This document shows, piece by piece, positions 53,832 to 64,000 of a stretch of 64,000 bases of DNA. The translations under genes were made by a program, and so were the position numbers. This DNA comes from Datura wrightii. Lineage: Eukaryota; Streptophyta; Magnoliopsida; Solanales; Solanaceae. Each line of letters opens with the position of its first letter. Position 1 is the stretch's first letter. Location: contig JASDFA010000020.1 in assembly GCA_035772735.1 (NCBI GenBank), forward strand, positions 92,263,001 through 92,327,000. The letters run 5' to 3'. The notes below the pieces were generated by a model that worked only from the letters and a program-made list of their open reading frames with translations, did no database searches and was not told where the DNA came from.

Positions 53832-56129
53832 TGTCATGACCCGAGCTAGGACCCAGATCGAGACACGGGATGAGAAACCCCGAGAGGCTCCAAGTCGACC
53901 CATGGCATGAACATAACGTCTAAGTTCAACATAATAAAGTGGAAGTTCAACACAAATAATAACGGAAGTCTACATATAAATAAAACTACAATAGATTCAT
54001 TCATGACAAGTTGATTTCTACATAATGTCTGAAAGCCTCTAACATATCTGATGAGTTGATGGGACAACATCCCCAACTAACTTGACAAGTCTGAACCTGA
54101 AAGAACATAACAACTACAGATATTGAATGTCCTCGAAGGATGAGGACTCACCAATGCTAGCTGGACAGGTCTGAAAGGGAAGCAGGACTAAAGATGCGGC
54201 TGAGGCTGATCCCTCGAATCTGTATCATGAAATGATACAACATAAAATATGCGGTCAGTACTTGGAATGTACCGAATATGCAAGGTAAGTAAAATAGATA
54301 GTTAAAATACATAAGCGTTCATTAGAGTAGGCCAGCATGATCATAACGTAAATATCATGATGTAAACATAAGAGCTTAAGGTTTTCAAACCATTCGTAAT
54401 CAAATCATAATCATAGTGATGATACAAAAATTTATAAAACATAACTTGAGCCAAAGTAACATAACATAGCCATGCATAAATCATGAGGAACAATGGGAGA
54501 TTCTTATAACCAACATACCCTATATGAGCACACATGGAGCCCGACCTGTAAACCCCTAGTTTGGAGGGTGTTCGTACCTTGCCAAGGGTAGAACCATGAA
54601 AAAAGGTGTTATATCACTCATGAAAGGCTCATTCGGACAAAAAGGGACAGTCTCAAGGGAGGTCCGATCATGGCTACGTTGGCGCATTGTTTTAAGACTC
54701 GGGGTATGCTTGGACCTTGGGTCTACTCGGTGCTAAATGCTAATCCTAAAACATATATAGTGTTCATATATTAATAGGAAAAACATACATGAGATTCATG
54801 ATCTAGTTAAATCGTAATAATCATAATCATGCTTGAAATAAGTGAACTAGCCATGAAATATTGTCCGTGAGTCGGCCATAATCATAGATCCATAACTTAT
54901 GAAATTCATGCATACTTTTAAAACATGTATATACTTGATATTTTATAAACCCCTGATAAGTACTTGAGAGAAATCATATCATAGTTGGGCTAATTTAGAT
55001 CAAAATCATAATGAAATCATAACTTGACTTTTCATAAAACATACATAAGTGGGAATAATTGGATTTAAATTCGAATCTATAAGTTTATATTCAAAATTAT
55101 CATAAAATCTGCTCATAGATCACAAAACATAATTTAATACATGAAAAGGATTGACCCATCGATAGATCATGGAGAATTTCATAGGAATTGGCATAAACCT
55201 CATAGATCATGAAACTTGAATCTAGAATTTTTAGTCCATCGAAATTTAGAAGAGTTTTGAGCATCAGAGTGAAAGGAACTCCCATTCATAGCCTCACATA
55301 CCTTGGTAAGTTGATTTTACTATCTCCCTTGAATACCCAAATTAAATTGAAGAAGAATTGATGAATTTTAGCCTTGATCACCCCTACGAACCTTCTATTC
55401 CTGCATGCATGGAATGGTAAGGCTTAGGATAGGTTTAACTCTCTTAAATCCCTATAACTAAGCTTAAAATGTCATAGTTTAGGCCTTAGGAACTTAGGAA
55501 TTACGAAAAATCCCCTAATAAATTCATAGGAAAAACATACTACCAAACCCAACGAAGGACTGGACAACTCATTGCTTGGACCACGACTCGTGGTCAATCA
55601 TCGTTGCCTTCATTGCAACCTATCTTCACTGGTCACCACGAGGCACACCATGACTCGTGGTGACACCTGTTAGGGACACTGCCAAAAAAATTCAACCTTT
55701 AACCAACTGCTAACCACGACCCACTCGACGAATCGAGATGTTGACCACGACTCGTGGTGACTAGTCGTTAGGTACACTGTCAATGTACTTTAATCTTTCA
55801 GTCAACCCTTGACCACAGACCACATAATGAGTCATGCTGCTATCCATGACTCGTGGTCACTTCACAACTAAAAAAGTCTTGACCATGTCCAACCTCCTCC
55901 CCATGACTCATCTAATGAGTCATTTCCCTAATCACGACTCGTTACTTCCCTCGTTTTCACCCCTTGACCATGAGTTCCTGCCAATCATTCTTTCCCCTCA
56001 CAAGTCACTCCATGACTCGTGAGACACTTCATCGGTCACTGGATGACTCATCCTGAGACTTGGTGCAGAAAATCCTATTTTCTCTGTTCCAACTCCCGGT
56101 CTGATTTTAAGGGTTTTCTGGGTATTACA
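53832..56129 (-). repeat. Element D 5' LTR
   Basis: The plus strand runs TGTCATGACCC to GGTATTACA, 2298 bp, the reverse of the G and F LTRs (TGTAATACCC...GGTCATGACA). A dyad cluster of CCACGACTCGTGG-type words lies at about 55560-56060. The rest is AT-rich without a gene. Confidence 0.9.
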
Positions 56130-56134
56130 CCAGT
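56130..56134. repeat. Right-hand target duplication of element D (CCAGT)
   Basis: CCAGT abuts D's LTR and belongs to ORF2 of element E. The partner is outside the window, so it is unconfirmed. Confidence 0.5.
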
Positions 56135-56976
56135 GGTGGAGCTACGGTTTTCCTCTGGGAAATATGGAACCCCTGCCCGAGCATATAGTAGGCTGATAAG
56201 CATTGGATAAGGCATAGAAAGGCCTTGATGCTGCACCTTTCTTTTCATTTATATGACGACCACTTCACCGAAGTTGATAGGCACTTCGGACATGATGTAA
56301 GCAATTAAGATGGTGGCCTCAATGTGTATCCGCTAATCATTTTTGGAGGGCATGAGGTGGCAACACACATACTCTAGCCACAGTTTGGCTTCGAAATTGA
56401 GGTCTTGGCATGCAATTTCTCCTCCCTCAATAGCTCAAAGAAGACAACTATTTGCAATAATTTGGACTATCTACTGTAGTTGATTATACTTATCAGCCAC
56501 TCTTTCTACAAACTCAGTTCCTGGGTCAATTTTGTTTTCCTAATAAATAGAATTGTTAGCATCTAGGGTGATATCCACTTCTACTAGCTGAACCATGACT
56601 GGTTGAAGACAACGGACTCATCCATTTTCTGTTTGTGTTTCATAGAATCTTTCCTTGCTTGATACAAGGCATAAAATTCCACTACCAAGTTAAGGAAGAA
56701 CTTGGGTAAAGCATCTGTGAAGGTATGCCAGTGCCTCTCATCGAATTAATTATTGATGTTGGGGAAATAATCCCCCAGCCCTGCTAAATCAAATCTCTTC
56801 TTCGGGGTAAGGGATCTTCCATGAAAATTGAGGTAGTACTCCTTCATGTTTGGCACACAAAATCTCATAGCATCGCGGATGTTGATTAAGATTAGCGAAT
56901 CGATGGCCTTATCCTTCCCTTTGCTCTTGGAAGAGGTTGAGGCCTTCCCTTTGTCAATTCACTTGGATGAAGTCAT
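56130..56976 (-). pseudogene. Element E ORF2 (Athila extra ORF), cut by element D
   Basis: The start codon at 56976 begins MTSSK followed by a stop, then GKASTSSKSKGKDKAIDSL, CVPNMKEYYLNFHGRS, FDLAGLGDYFPNI, RHWHTFTDALPKF and LVVEFYALYQARK. It is homologous to element C ORF2 and aligns on until the D insertion. Stops are scattered through it. C's copy indicates that about 0.6-0.7 kb more lies beyond D, outside the window. Function unknown. Confidence 0.72.
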
Positions 56977-58125
56977 TTCCTGCAAGATTATGTGAGTGCC
57001 ATACACAAACCAACATTTGTTTTTTATTTTTTATGAAGAAAGTAAAAGTAAACAACTATGCTAAGATAAGAGATAAAAGAAAAAGAGATTGCATATCCAA
57101 CAAAAATTGGAACACAATTTTCTAATCGCCGGAGGCACCTGCGACAAACCTACATTTTGCAGGTTGAGACCCGCGGTTCATATATTCGTCACAGTTACAA
57201 AGAGAAACTTAAGAAAATTTGTTGTCCACCTATGTTGCACTGGGTTTTGCGGGTTGCAATCTGCGGTTCACAGGTGCAACACAGGATATGGTAGTGTATC
57301 TGAAGATCTACCCCTTCACCTACGTTGCAAACTGTGTTTCGCAGATAGCAATTCGCGGCGCACAATTGCCTAGCAGTGGCTAACATCAATTTTTATGCTC
57401 TGTTTCACAAGTATGAAGCCAATCACTATCTATCAAGTACTCAGACTTTCATGAAAGATTACTATATCAACACAATTTCAACCATTTGGACCACTCAACG
57501 ACTTTGCTTAAGATGGACGTTACCCCGTCTATCATCGAAAAACATCGACTGACCACTTTAACCCATATTCACAAAGAAACTTCACATTTCACACTATTCA
57601 ACCATCTTATCACATTTCTATCTACATTTAAGCACAACCTATCTAGGAAAAGATGACGATTTCCCCTTAAAAAAGATATCAACCTATCGATCATGGGGAA
57701 AAATCATGCATCTAAAGAAAGTGGGTTACTCAGATTTTACCACCAACTAAAATTTCAAAGCATAAGAGCATAAGTAAGAGGCATATCTTCACAAAACAAT
57801 ATTCCCTACCTAATTAATTTTACAATTTCAAGCTTTCCTGCAACACCCATAAACATCAATTTCATTATGAATAAGAAGAACAAGTAAAGGGGAGTGGGGG
57901 AAGACATTGGTCATGGAAAATCAAGGCCATCATGCTTGCTTGTATACATATACCATGAAAACTCAAGAATTAGAGATGAAAATCAAGAATACATACCAAG
58001 TGGAATGAGTTGTAAATAGAAATGGAAACTTGAAAATTTTTCTTCAAAGTGGCCGACTCTAACCCTTTTTCTTATTTATGGTGTTTGAAATGAGAAGTGA
58101 TGGTGGAAAATGGTGGAGAAGTGGT

Positions 58126-58135
58126 GGGTTTTATA
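58126..58135 (-). promoter_or_regulatory. Candidate internal promoter TATA box upstream of ORF2 (E)
   Basis: The minus strand reads TATAAAACCC, identical to element C 12497-12488, about 300 bp downstream of the dyad cluster and 1.15 kb before the ORF2 start. Confidence 0.5.
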
Positions 58136-58439
58136 AGAATTAAGGAGATGAAGGGATTGGTGGGTTTTACGGTTGAATTAAATGGAAGAATGTCGAAAGT
58201 TGAAGTGGTATTTGGGAAGTGGAGAAGATAGGGAAATGGTGTAGAAAAATGGGAATTTTTAGAAGTGGGAAGGAGTTTAACGACCTGGCTCGGCCATGCA
58301 TTGGGTTTGGTCAATGGGCCGATCAACATTTTAAAGAACATTCATACCTGACCTACACCAAGACATGTAGCAATAGAACTGCACTTGTGAAATGATGATC
58401 AAAATGTAGGTTTCCTCATTTTTCCCAGTTCACTGTTAT

Positions 58440-58680
58440 GCATCTGCGACAGACCTGCATTCCATGGATTTGTACCTGCCTTTCGCAGGTCTCACGCAGA
58501 TTTTTTACAATCTTTGCCAGGTATTCTATTTTGAAACTGCTGAAGACCTACATTTCACAGATCCTCACCTGCGTTTTGTAGGTGAGACGTAGCCAGGCTC
58601 AAATATTGCCAATCTATTAGTTCGGAGCCGCGCCTGGCCTGCGTTCTGCGGGTTTGCAACTATATTTCGCCGGTCTTAAG
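58440..58680. repeat. Dyad cluster in element E internal region
   Basis: Repeated near-palindromes such as CACCTGCGTTTTGTAGGTG (about 58566-58584). The same words occur in E's LTR (about 63668-63850) and upstream of ORF2 (57130-57360), but not in the other families. Confidence 0.7.
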
Positions 58681-58777
58681 CAGCTTCAATCCCCTGTTTT
58701 CTTCAACTTAGTTTCCAATCCAATCCATCCTACTAAAAAAAAGAAACAAAAGAAGTGAAATGCAAATGAACTTAAAG

Positions 58778-58804
58778 ACACTTGGGTTGCCTCCCAAGAA
58801 GCGT
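58778..58804 (-). ncRNA. Conserved hairpin after the coding region (element E)
   Basis: ACACTTGGG with CCCAAG...GCGT around TTGCCT. It lies 38 bp after the integrase stop. The outermost pair is A-T where element B has G-C; one inner pair is mismatched. Confidence 0.62.
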
Positions 58805-58841
58805 TTGATTTAATGTCGCGGCACAACGATTTCCTCTTATG

Positions 58842-60180
58842 CTAAGGCTTATCAAAGTAGCTGACTTCAATCAAATCTATTTCCTCGAGAACATCCAAAT
58901 ATTTCATAAAACGTTGCCCATTGACTTTAAACTTGAGTCTATCTTCCCCTTCAAGCTCAATTGCTCCATTTGCAAAGACTTGAGACACCTTAAAGGGATC
59001 GGACGACTTTGATTTCAACTCTCTTGGAAATAATCAAAACATAGAATTGAATAACAGTACCCAATCACCAGAAGTAAACTCTCTCTTCAAAATTATCTGA
59101 TATTTCATTCGGGATTTACATATGGAGGCATTCTCATAAGCCTTTATCTAAAACTCATCTATTTCATTAAAGTTCCCAACTCTTGTGCGAACAGCCCTTC
59201 CCCAATCAAGATTTAAACTTTTCAAGGCCCACATTGCTTTGTGTTCTAGATATATCGGTAGATGGCAAGCTTTGCCAAATATCATCTAGTAAAGGGACAT
59301 GCCTATGGGTGTTGGGAATCATCTAGATTCCTAGACTAATTGGTTTTGTTTGCATTCAACTATTTTTGTCAAAATAACATTGATTTCCTTATTAGATATC
59401 TTCGTTTGGCTACTTATATGAGGATGATATGGTACGGCTACTTTTTGCTTCACTCCGTACTTCGCGAGCAATGCTCCAAACAACCTGTTACAAAAGTGTG
59501 ACCCGCCATCACTAATTATGGCATGTGGAGTGCCAAGCCTTGAGAAAATCTGTTTCTTCAAGAAATAGGTTACACTACTTCCTTAATGTTTTGGTAAAGC
59601 CACCGCCTCAACCCACTTGGACATATAATGAATAGCTACAAAAATGTAAGTATTCCCATATGAGCTTATAAAAGGTCCCATGAAGTCTTTTCCCCAGTCA
59701 TCAAACAACTCTACCTCCAAGATCGGTGTCAAAGGAAGCTCATGGCTCCTTGATATACCACCAGAATGCTGACATTGATCAACATTGCTTGACAACATCA
59801 TGAGCTTCGTGATGGAGAGTGGCCAATATAATGCACATTGCAACACTTTGGCTGCCGCCTTTACACTTCCATAATGGCCTCCAACAGATGAAGAATGACA
59901 TTCCTTAAGGATAGGTATCATTTCTACTTCAGGGACACAACGAAAAATCACAAAATCAACACATATGCGAAAAAGATATGGTTCATCCCAATAAATCTTG
60001 CGGACATCATACATGAACTTTTTCTTTTGTTGGAAACTTAGACCTTCAGGCCTTATGTTGCTAGCCAAAAAGATGGAAAAGTCAGCAAACCAAGGTACTA
60101 AATCATGAAAAGCAGACATAATGCATTCATCCAGAAAGGCATCATCTATATCATTGTTCCCAACTAGTCTACCATCTTAC
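58842..60180 (-). pseudogene. Element E integrase
   Basis: The minus-strand reading 60119-59583 has a zinc-finger region (CHSSSVGGHYGSVKAAAKVL; its Cys pair is degraded to SNVDQCQ), then the core WGKDFMGPF (first Asp), NTYIFVAIHYMSKWVEAVAL. A TAA interrupts, then 59561-59331 gives LGTPHAIISDGGSHFCNRLF (second Asp), VPYHPHISSQTKISNKEIN (Glu). Stops follow near 59330. The C-terminal part (about 59300-58842) has CHLPIYLEHKAMWALKSLNL, LQRELKSK-like and LKFKVNGQRFMKYL segments, ending at TAG 58844-58842. All three DDE residues are visible despite the breaks. Confidence 0.85.
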
Positions 60181-61558
60181 TTTGATCGAGATAGGTGATC
60201 GGTAACCTGATTTTCACATCTTCTCCTATCCTTGACCTCGAAGTCAAACACTTGTAACCAAAGCATCTATCTGTTGAGTCTACGCTTTGCATCCTTCTTT
60301 TTCATGAGGTATCATAGTTCTGCATGATCAGTGTGCACTAAAACTTTATTTCCTAACAAATATGATTGAAATTTCTCAAAGGCAAATACTACCGCAAGAA
60401 ACTCTTGCTCTATCACATTTTAGGAAGATTGGGAATCATTCAAGGCTTTACTAGCATATTATATAGGATGAAAGATCTTTTCTCTCCTTTGCCCGAGCAC
60501 CGCCCCTAAGGCAACACAGCTTGCATCACACATATTTCTAATGGCTTAGACCAATCTAGTGCGATGATGATAGTGGTTGATATAAGCTTCTCCTTCAAAT
60601 CCAGGAATTCCTTTATGCATGCATTGTCAAAGTGGAACTTGGCATCCTTCTCTAACAATCGAAACAAAGGGTGAGCCACTTTGGAAAAATCCTTGATAAA
60701 CCGGCGATAAAAGCCTACATGACCCAAGAAACTTTGTATGTCTTTCACAGTCTTTGGAGGAGGTAGATGAGAGATTACTTCAATATTTGTTTGGTCCACT
60801 TCTACGCCCTTTTTAGAAATTTGATTCCCTAAGACAATGCATTCCTTCACCATGAAATGTCACTTTTCCCAGTTAAGAGCCAAATTTGTTTCTTCACAAC
60901 TTTTCAACATATCATTCAACTGAATGAAGTAATCATTGAACGAAATTCCCACAATGGAAAAATCATCTATGAAAACTCCCATGGTATCCTCCACCATGTT
61001 TGAGAAAAATTTTATCATGCATGTTTGGAATGTAGCTGGAGCATTACAAAGCCCCAAGGGCATCCGCTTGAATGCAAATGTTCTATAGGAGCATGTGAAG
61101 GTTGTCTTCTCTTAGCCTTTTGGGGCGATGGAAATTTGATTATACCCTGAATTTCCATCCAAAAAATAGTAATATTCTTTTCCAGCTACTCGGTCTAACA
61201 TTTGATCAGTAAATGGGGCCGGAAAGTGATCCTTCTTGGTGCATCAGTTCAACTTCCTATAATCCATGCAAACTCTCCATCCCATGACTGGCTGCATAAC
61301 TATCAATTCTTTCTTCTCATTTGGAATCATCATAATCACTTCCTTTTTGGGAATACATTGGAAAATACTTACCCAATTTCTATCAGCTATTGAATATACA
61401 ACCCCCGCATCCAACCATTTGATGATTTCTTTCATAACCACTTCTTACATAGGTTGGTTGAAACGTCTTTGATGTTCCACCGAGGGGTTACAATCTTTTT
61501 GAAGGTTGATATTATGAGTACAAATGCTTGGGGGAATGCCTATTATATTAGGTATAGT
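60181..61558 (-). pseudogene. Element E reverse transcriptase and RNase H
   Basis: RT: EIIKWLDAGVVYSIADRNWV, VMGWRVCMDYRKLN (61441-61244), FLDGNSGYNQISIAP, then MPLGLCNAPATFQTCM and VFIDDFS (catalytic F-I-D-D, about 60974-60960), ALNWEK. The thumb and RNase H follow: ILGNQISKKGVEVDQ-type text, DIQSFLGHVGFYRRFIKDFS, FRLLEKDAKFHFD (60853-60506). A frameshift at the DAS motif leads to a decayed RNase H end with VHTDHAEL and QVTDHLSR (60505-60190). Frameshifts and stops fall near 61240, 61110, 60858 and 60530. Confidence 0.86.
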
Positions 61559-62200
61559 CTACCTAATTGCTCGAATATGCTTCTTTAAGACTACCAGAAG
61601 AGCCTCTACTTGCTGCTCGATTAGCTTATATGAGATGATCACCGGTAAAGTTTTGTTTAGACCCAGATAAGCATACTTCAAATGTGAGGGTAGCGCTTTG
61701 AGCTCTAGCACCGGAGGTTCATGAATTGACGGTTGTGATGGAGGAGTTTTCCAATTCTTAAGATCAATGTCAAGATTCTTTGGTTGATAAAAATAGGACC
61801 CAACACCTGCTACAGCATGACAAGCTTCTTTTAACCTTTCACGACTTCCAACAATGTTATTCAAGAGAATGCCTTCTAGTGACTCTTTGAACAATATCTT
61901 CTCAATATTTTGCTCCATGTCTTCCTCATCAATGTTTCTTTGACTTAGAGTGACATTATTCATGAGCAACTCCTTTTCTTTCACACTCATCTCCGATCTC
62001 ATTTGAGAAGTTAAATGGTTCATCCTATTTTCCAGGTGCCTAATGGAGACATCATGATCTTTCACTGTTTGAGTGAGCTCCAAAAGATCACCTTTCAATT
62101 CTCGGATCCCCAAGTCAGTGGAAACTACCTTTTCCATTACCCTTTTAAGCATGCCTTCGATTCTCGAATGTGTGATCTTCTTACTCTCCCAACATCTCAA
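61559..62200 (-). pseudogene. Element E gag tail fused to pre-RT linker
   Basis: A 213-codon open reading: RIEGMLKRVMEKVV, TDLGIRELKGDLLELTQTVK, LENRMNHLTSQMRS (gag tail, coiled-coil-like), then directly ERLKEACHAVAGVGSYFYQP, KNLDIDLKN, PPVLELKALPSHLKYAYLGL and the RT N-terminus LPVIISYKLIEQQVEAL. The zinc knuckle, INIP-type segment and DLGA protease, present in element C, are absent. The open frame across this joint suggests the shortened polyprotein was once translated. Confidence 0.75.
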
Positions 62201-62569
62201 CTAGGCTGCAATTTCATATTTCAAACCTTGATTCTCAGCACGGGAATGTTGTAAGCCTTGGAATACGCCTTGACAAAATAGATGAGAACCCCTCATATAC
62301 ATTGCTAATATCCCAATATGAGTCATAATTTTTAATCTAAGTCATAATTTTCACCAACATTGCATCTCTTTCCTCCTCTTTTTTTTTCATATTTCATTCA
62401 TCCATTGAGCAGAGTTTATACATGAAGATGCTTCGATATCTATCAGTATCCATGTGAGATAGCTCATTTTTACGCACCTAAACAACCAGCAAACTAAAAA
62501 AAATGAAAACAACAAAAGATGCAACAAAAAAATTAAATTTCTTAACAACTAATGGAAATCGTATTAAAC
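62201..62569 (-). other. Element E leader
   Basis: About 370 bp between primer site and gag tail, with only decayed reading. The gag core that fills more than 0.5 kb here in element C is missing. Confidence 0.55.
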
Positions 62570-62587
62570 TCCCCAGCAACGACACCA
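62570..62587 (-). promoter_or_regulatory. Primer-binding site, tRNA-Asp type (element E)
   Basis: The minus strand reads TGGTGTCGTTGCTGGGGA. All three differences from the tRNA-Asp complement are C-to-T. Confidence 0.85.
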
Positions 62588-62590
62588 TTT

Positions 62591-64000
62591 TATCAATTCA
62601 CGCCCAATACAACTCTCCCTTTTACAGGAGGTGGTAGTGGTCGTTGTCAACAAATAAATTCCCAACATGTGTTAGGATCGAATCCACAGAGAGTTGGAAT
62701 AGATCAACCAAGAGTCATAGAGTAAATCAATTTGGCATGCATCATTGCTTATATTATAAAAGGGGACAATTGGGGGAAAGAGTAAGCTATAGAATTCTAA
62801 TGTCAAATTAAAAACAAACCAAATTGAATTTTGTAAGAAATAAGAATGAACTAAGAATTGCTTTTGATAGGAGAATCGATTGGATTAGGGTTAATTAACT
62901 AGTCTCAAATATTAATTACAACATGAATAGCGATGGCAAAGACTACACCCGATGTTTCTCAATCACATTGGTAAATTTGCCTTGGGTTTTCTCAAATCCC
63001 AAGGTCAATACTATAAATCATCTACCAAAAGCTTGAGAAAGAGTTGAACTATCTCTAGCATCAACCCTTTAATGGGTGATGGAAATAGGTCTTAACTATC
63101 TCTAGCTCAATACCACATATCCCAAATTCTCACTAATGCTTCCTCACCCATATCTTACTCCTCTCTCTCTCAAGAAAAATTAAGATAAGAAAAGTAAATT
63201 AATGTTTGAAATCATTAATTATTGCATTCAAACTTAGAGGAAACACTAGATTCATGATTTTTAATAAAATATAAGACTAAATTAGTAACACCCAATCCAT
63301 TCTAAACCTGCACACACCCCTGACAATTAAATTAGCTACTCATATATGGAGCTAATGAAGAAATATCGATGAGTTATTCACTAACATTCATCATATTTGA
63401 ATAGAAATTTAAGCTCATAAATATGGAACAATTGTGGTTTTAGCTCAAGAATAGTAAAGAATAGGAAGAAGAATAATGTACTTTTCTACTTCTCTCTACA
63501 ATTCTTCTTAGCTAAGATCTACAAGTTATGACAAATATGAGTACATTTAGGATAATTCTACATATTCTCTTTTTGTACAGCTTTTCTCAAATTCCCTTGG
63601 AAGATTCCATATTGAATTTGTGCCAGAGTTGAACAATTTTACCCAATCAGCATTCTAGCCACTTGCGCGACACCTGCATTTTGTAGGTGCCCATCCGCGG
63701 TTCACAAGTCTCTCGTAGGTCTTTAGAAAACTTGTTGGACTCCATATGTGTTTGCACCAGCATTTCATAGGTTTCCTTCAGATCAAGACCAGTGTTATTC
63801 TTCGTTGTACCTGTATTTCGTAGGTGCCAATGTGCGGATCGCATATTCTTGCATCCAGCCGGCTCATTCTTTGTTCAATGCCTTTACTTTTCATGTCTCA
63901 ATCCAATACCTAAAAAATCAAAGGGAAAAGGCATAAACCTTCCTAATTGATGCGAAAATCATGCAAAATCTCATGTTAAAGGGTCTAATAAGTTGGTAAA
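62591..64000 (-). repeat. Element E 5' LTR, nearly complete
   Basis: Starts near the primer site (TATCAATTCACG on the plus strand) and runs to the right edge, which stops within the AAGTTGGTAAA that precedes the terminal CCAACTCATCA in the related LTRs. A dyad cluster lies at about 63655-63850 and a T-arm-like word (AGGATCGAATCC) at about 62670-62681. No gene seen. Confidence 0.8.

Larger units (their letters stand above)
4550..56129 (-). mobile_element. Element D: Tekay-type chromovirus, split by A and C
   Basis: D is a minus-strand Ty3-gypsy element in two visible pieces: 5' LTR, gag, protease and RT at 56129-51150, and RNase H plus integrase at 6263-4550. Element C separates them. Removing C and one ATATC copy restores the reading V-N-P-A-D-I-R-S-F-L across the joint, the normal RT/RNase H connection of this clade. 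D itself lies in ORF2 of element E (right flank CCAGT). The integrase end, chromodomain and 3' LTR fall left of element A, outside the window. Confidence 0.88.
56977..58777 (-). other. Element E region between integrase and ORF2
   Basis: No gene. The minus-strand order is a dyad cluster (58680-58440; words like CACCTGCGTTTTGTAGGTG), a pyrimidine-rich stretch (about 58280-58020) with TATAAAACCC (58135-58126), a conserved block with GGACGTTACCCCGTCTATCA (57515-57534), a second dyad cluster (57365-57120) and the ORF2 start. The order and spacing match element C 13029-11648. Confidence 0.65.
56130..64000 (-). mobile_element. Element E: Athila-like retrotransposon, pol plus ORF2 type
   Basis: The outermost element. 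The minus-strand order is 5' LTR (64000 to about 62591, its outer end about 15 bp beyond the window), tRNA-Asp-type primer site, leader, gag tail, pre-RT linker, RT, RNase H, integrase, conserved hairpin, dyads with TATA box, leader, and ORF2 cut by element D at 56130. Gag core and protease are missing as in element A. The LTR is only distantly related to those of A, B and C. Confidence 0.87.

Overview
The window is plant nuclear DNA made almost entirely of LTR retrotransposons inserted into one another. I see no host gene, tRNA or rRNA. tRNA-Asp-primed Athila-like elements, initiator-tRNA-Met-primed chromodomain (Tekay/Del-type) Ty3-gypsy elements and a piece of plastid DNA point to a dicot with a large genome. 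The protein flavour resembles Solanaceae, but that is an inference. Every coding region is interrupted by stops or frameshifts, as expected in old heterochromatin.

Layout, outermost to innermost. E (Athila-like, minus strand) fills 56130-64000 and continues off both ends of the window. D (Tekay-type, minus; 4550-56129 without its guests) sits in E's second ORF. D was hit by A (Athila-like, minus, 5' LTR 2960-4549, body running left) and by C (Athila-like, minus, 6264-51149, exact target duplication ATATC). C was hit by B (small Athila-like element, minus, 13036-29148) and, in its 5' LTR, by F (Tekay-type, plus, 31995-49628, target duplication GATAG). B was hit by G (Tekay-type, plus, 17100-26535), and one LTR of G carries a 142-bp insertion. 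The longest chain is E > D > C > B > G > 142-bp insert. C's 3' LTR also holds a ~0.3-kb fragment that looks like the plastid rpl2 group II intron. Positions 1-774 belong to another LTR-like sequence joined to A's RNase H.

F is not a simple element. It has three LTRs and two internal regions inside one target duplication. Its middle LTR begins like LTR3 and ends like LTR1, which is the signature of unequal crossover between the LTRs of one insertion.

The Athila-like copies divide the gene set. A and E keep reverse transcriptase/RNase H (E also integrase) but lack the gag core and protease. C keeps gag and protease but lacks reverse transcriptase to integrase. B has only a small two-zinc-knuckle protein. 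B, C and E share non-coding structure: a hairpin after the coding region with compensating base changes, clusters of GC-rich dyads, and in C and E a TATAAAACCC box between two dyad clusters upstream of ORF2. The last arrangement looks like an internal promoter and is the most promising new feature here.
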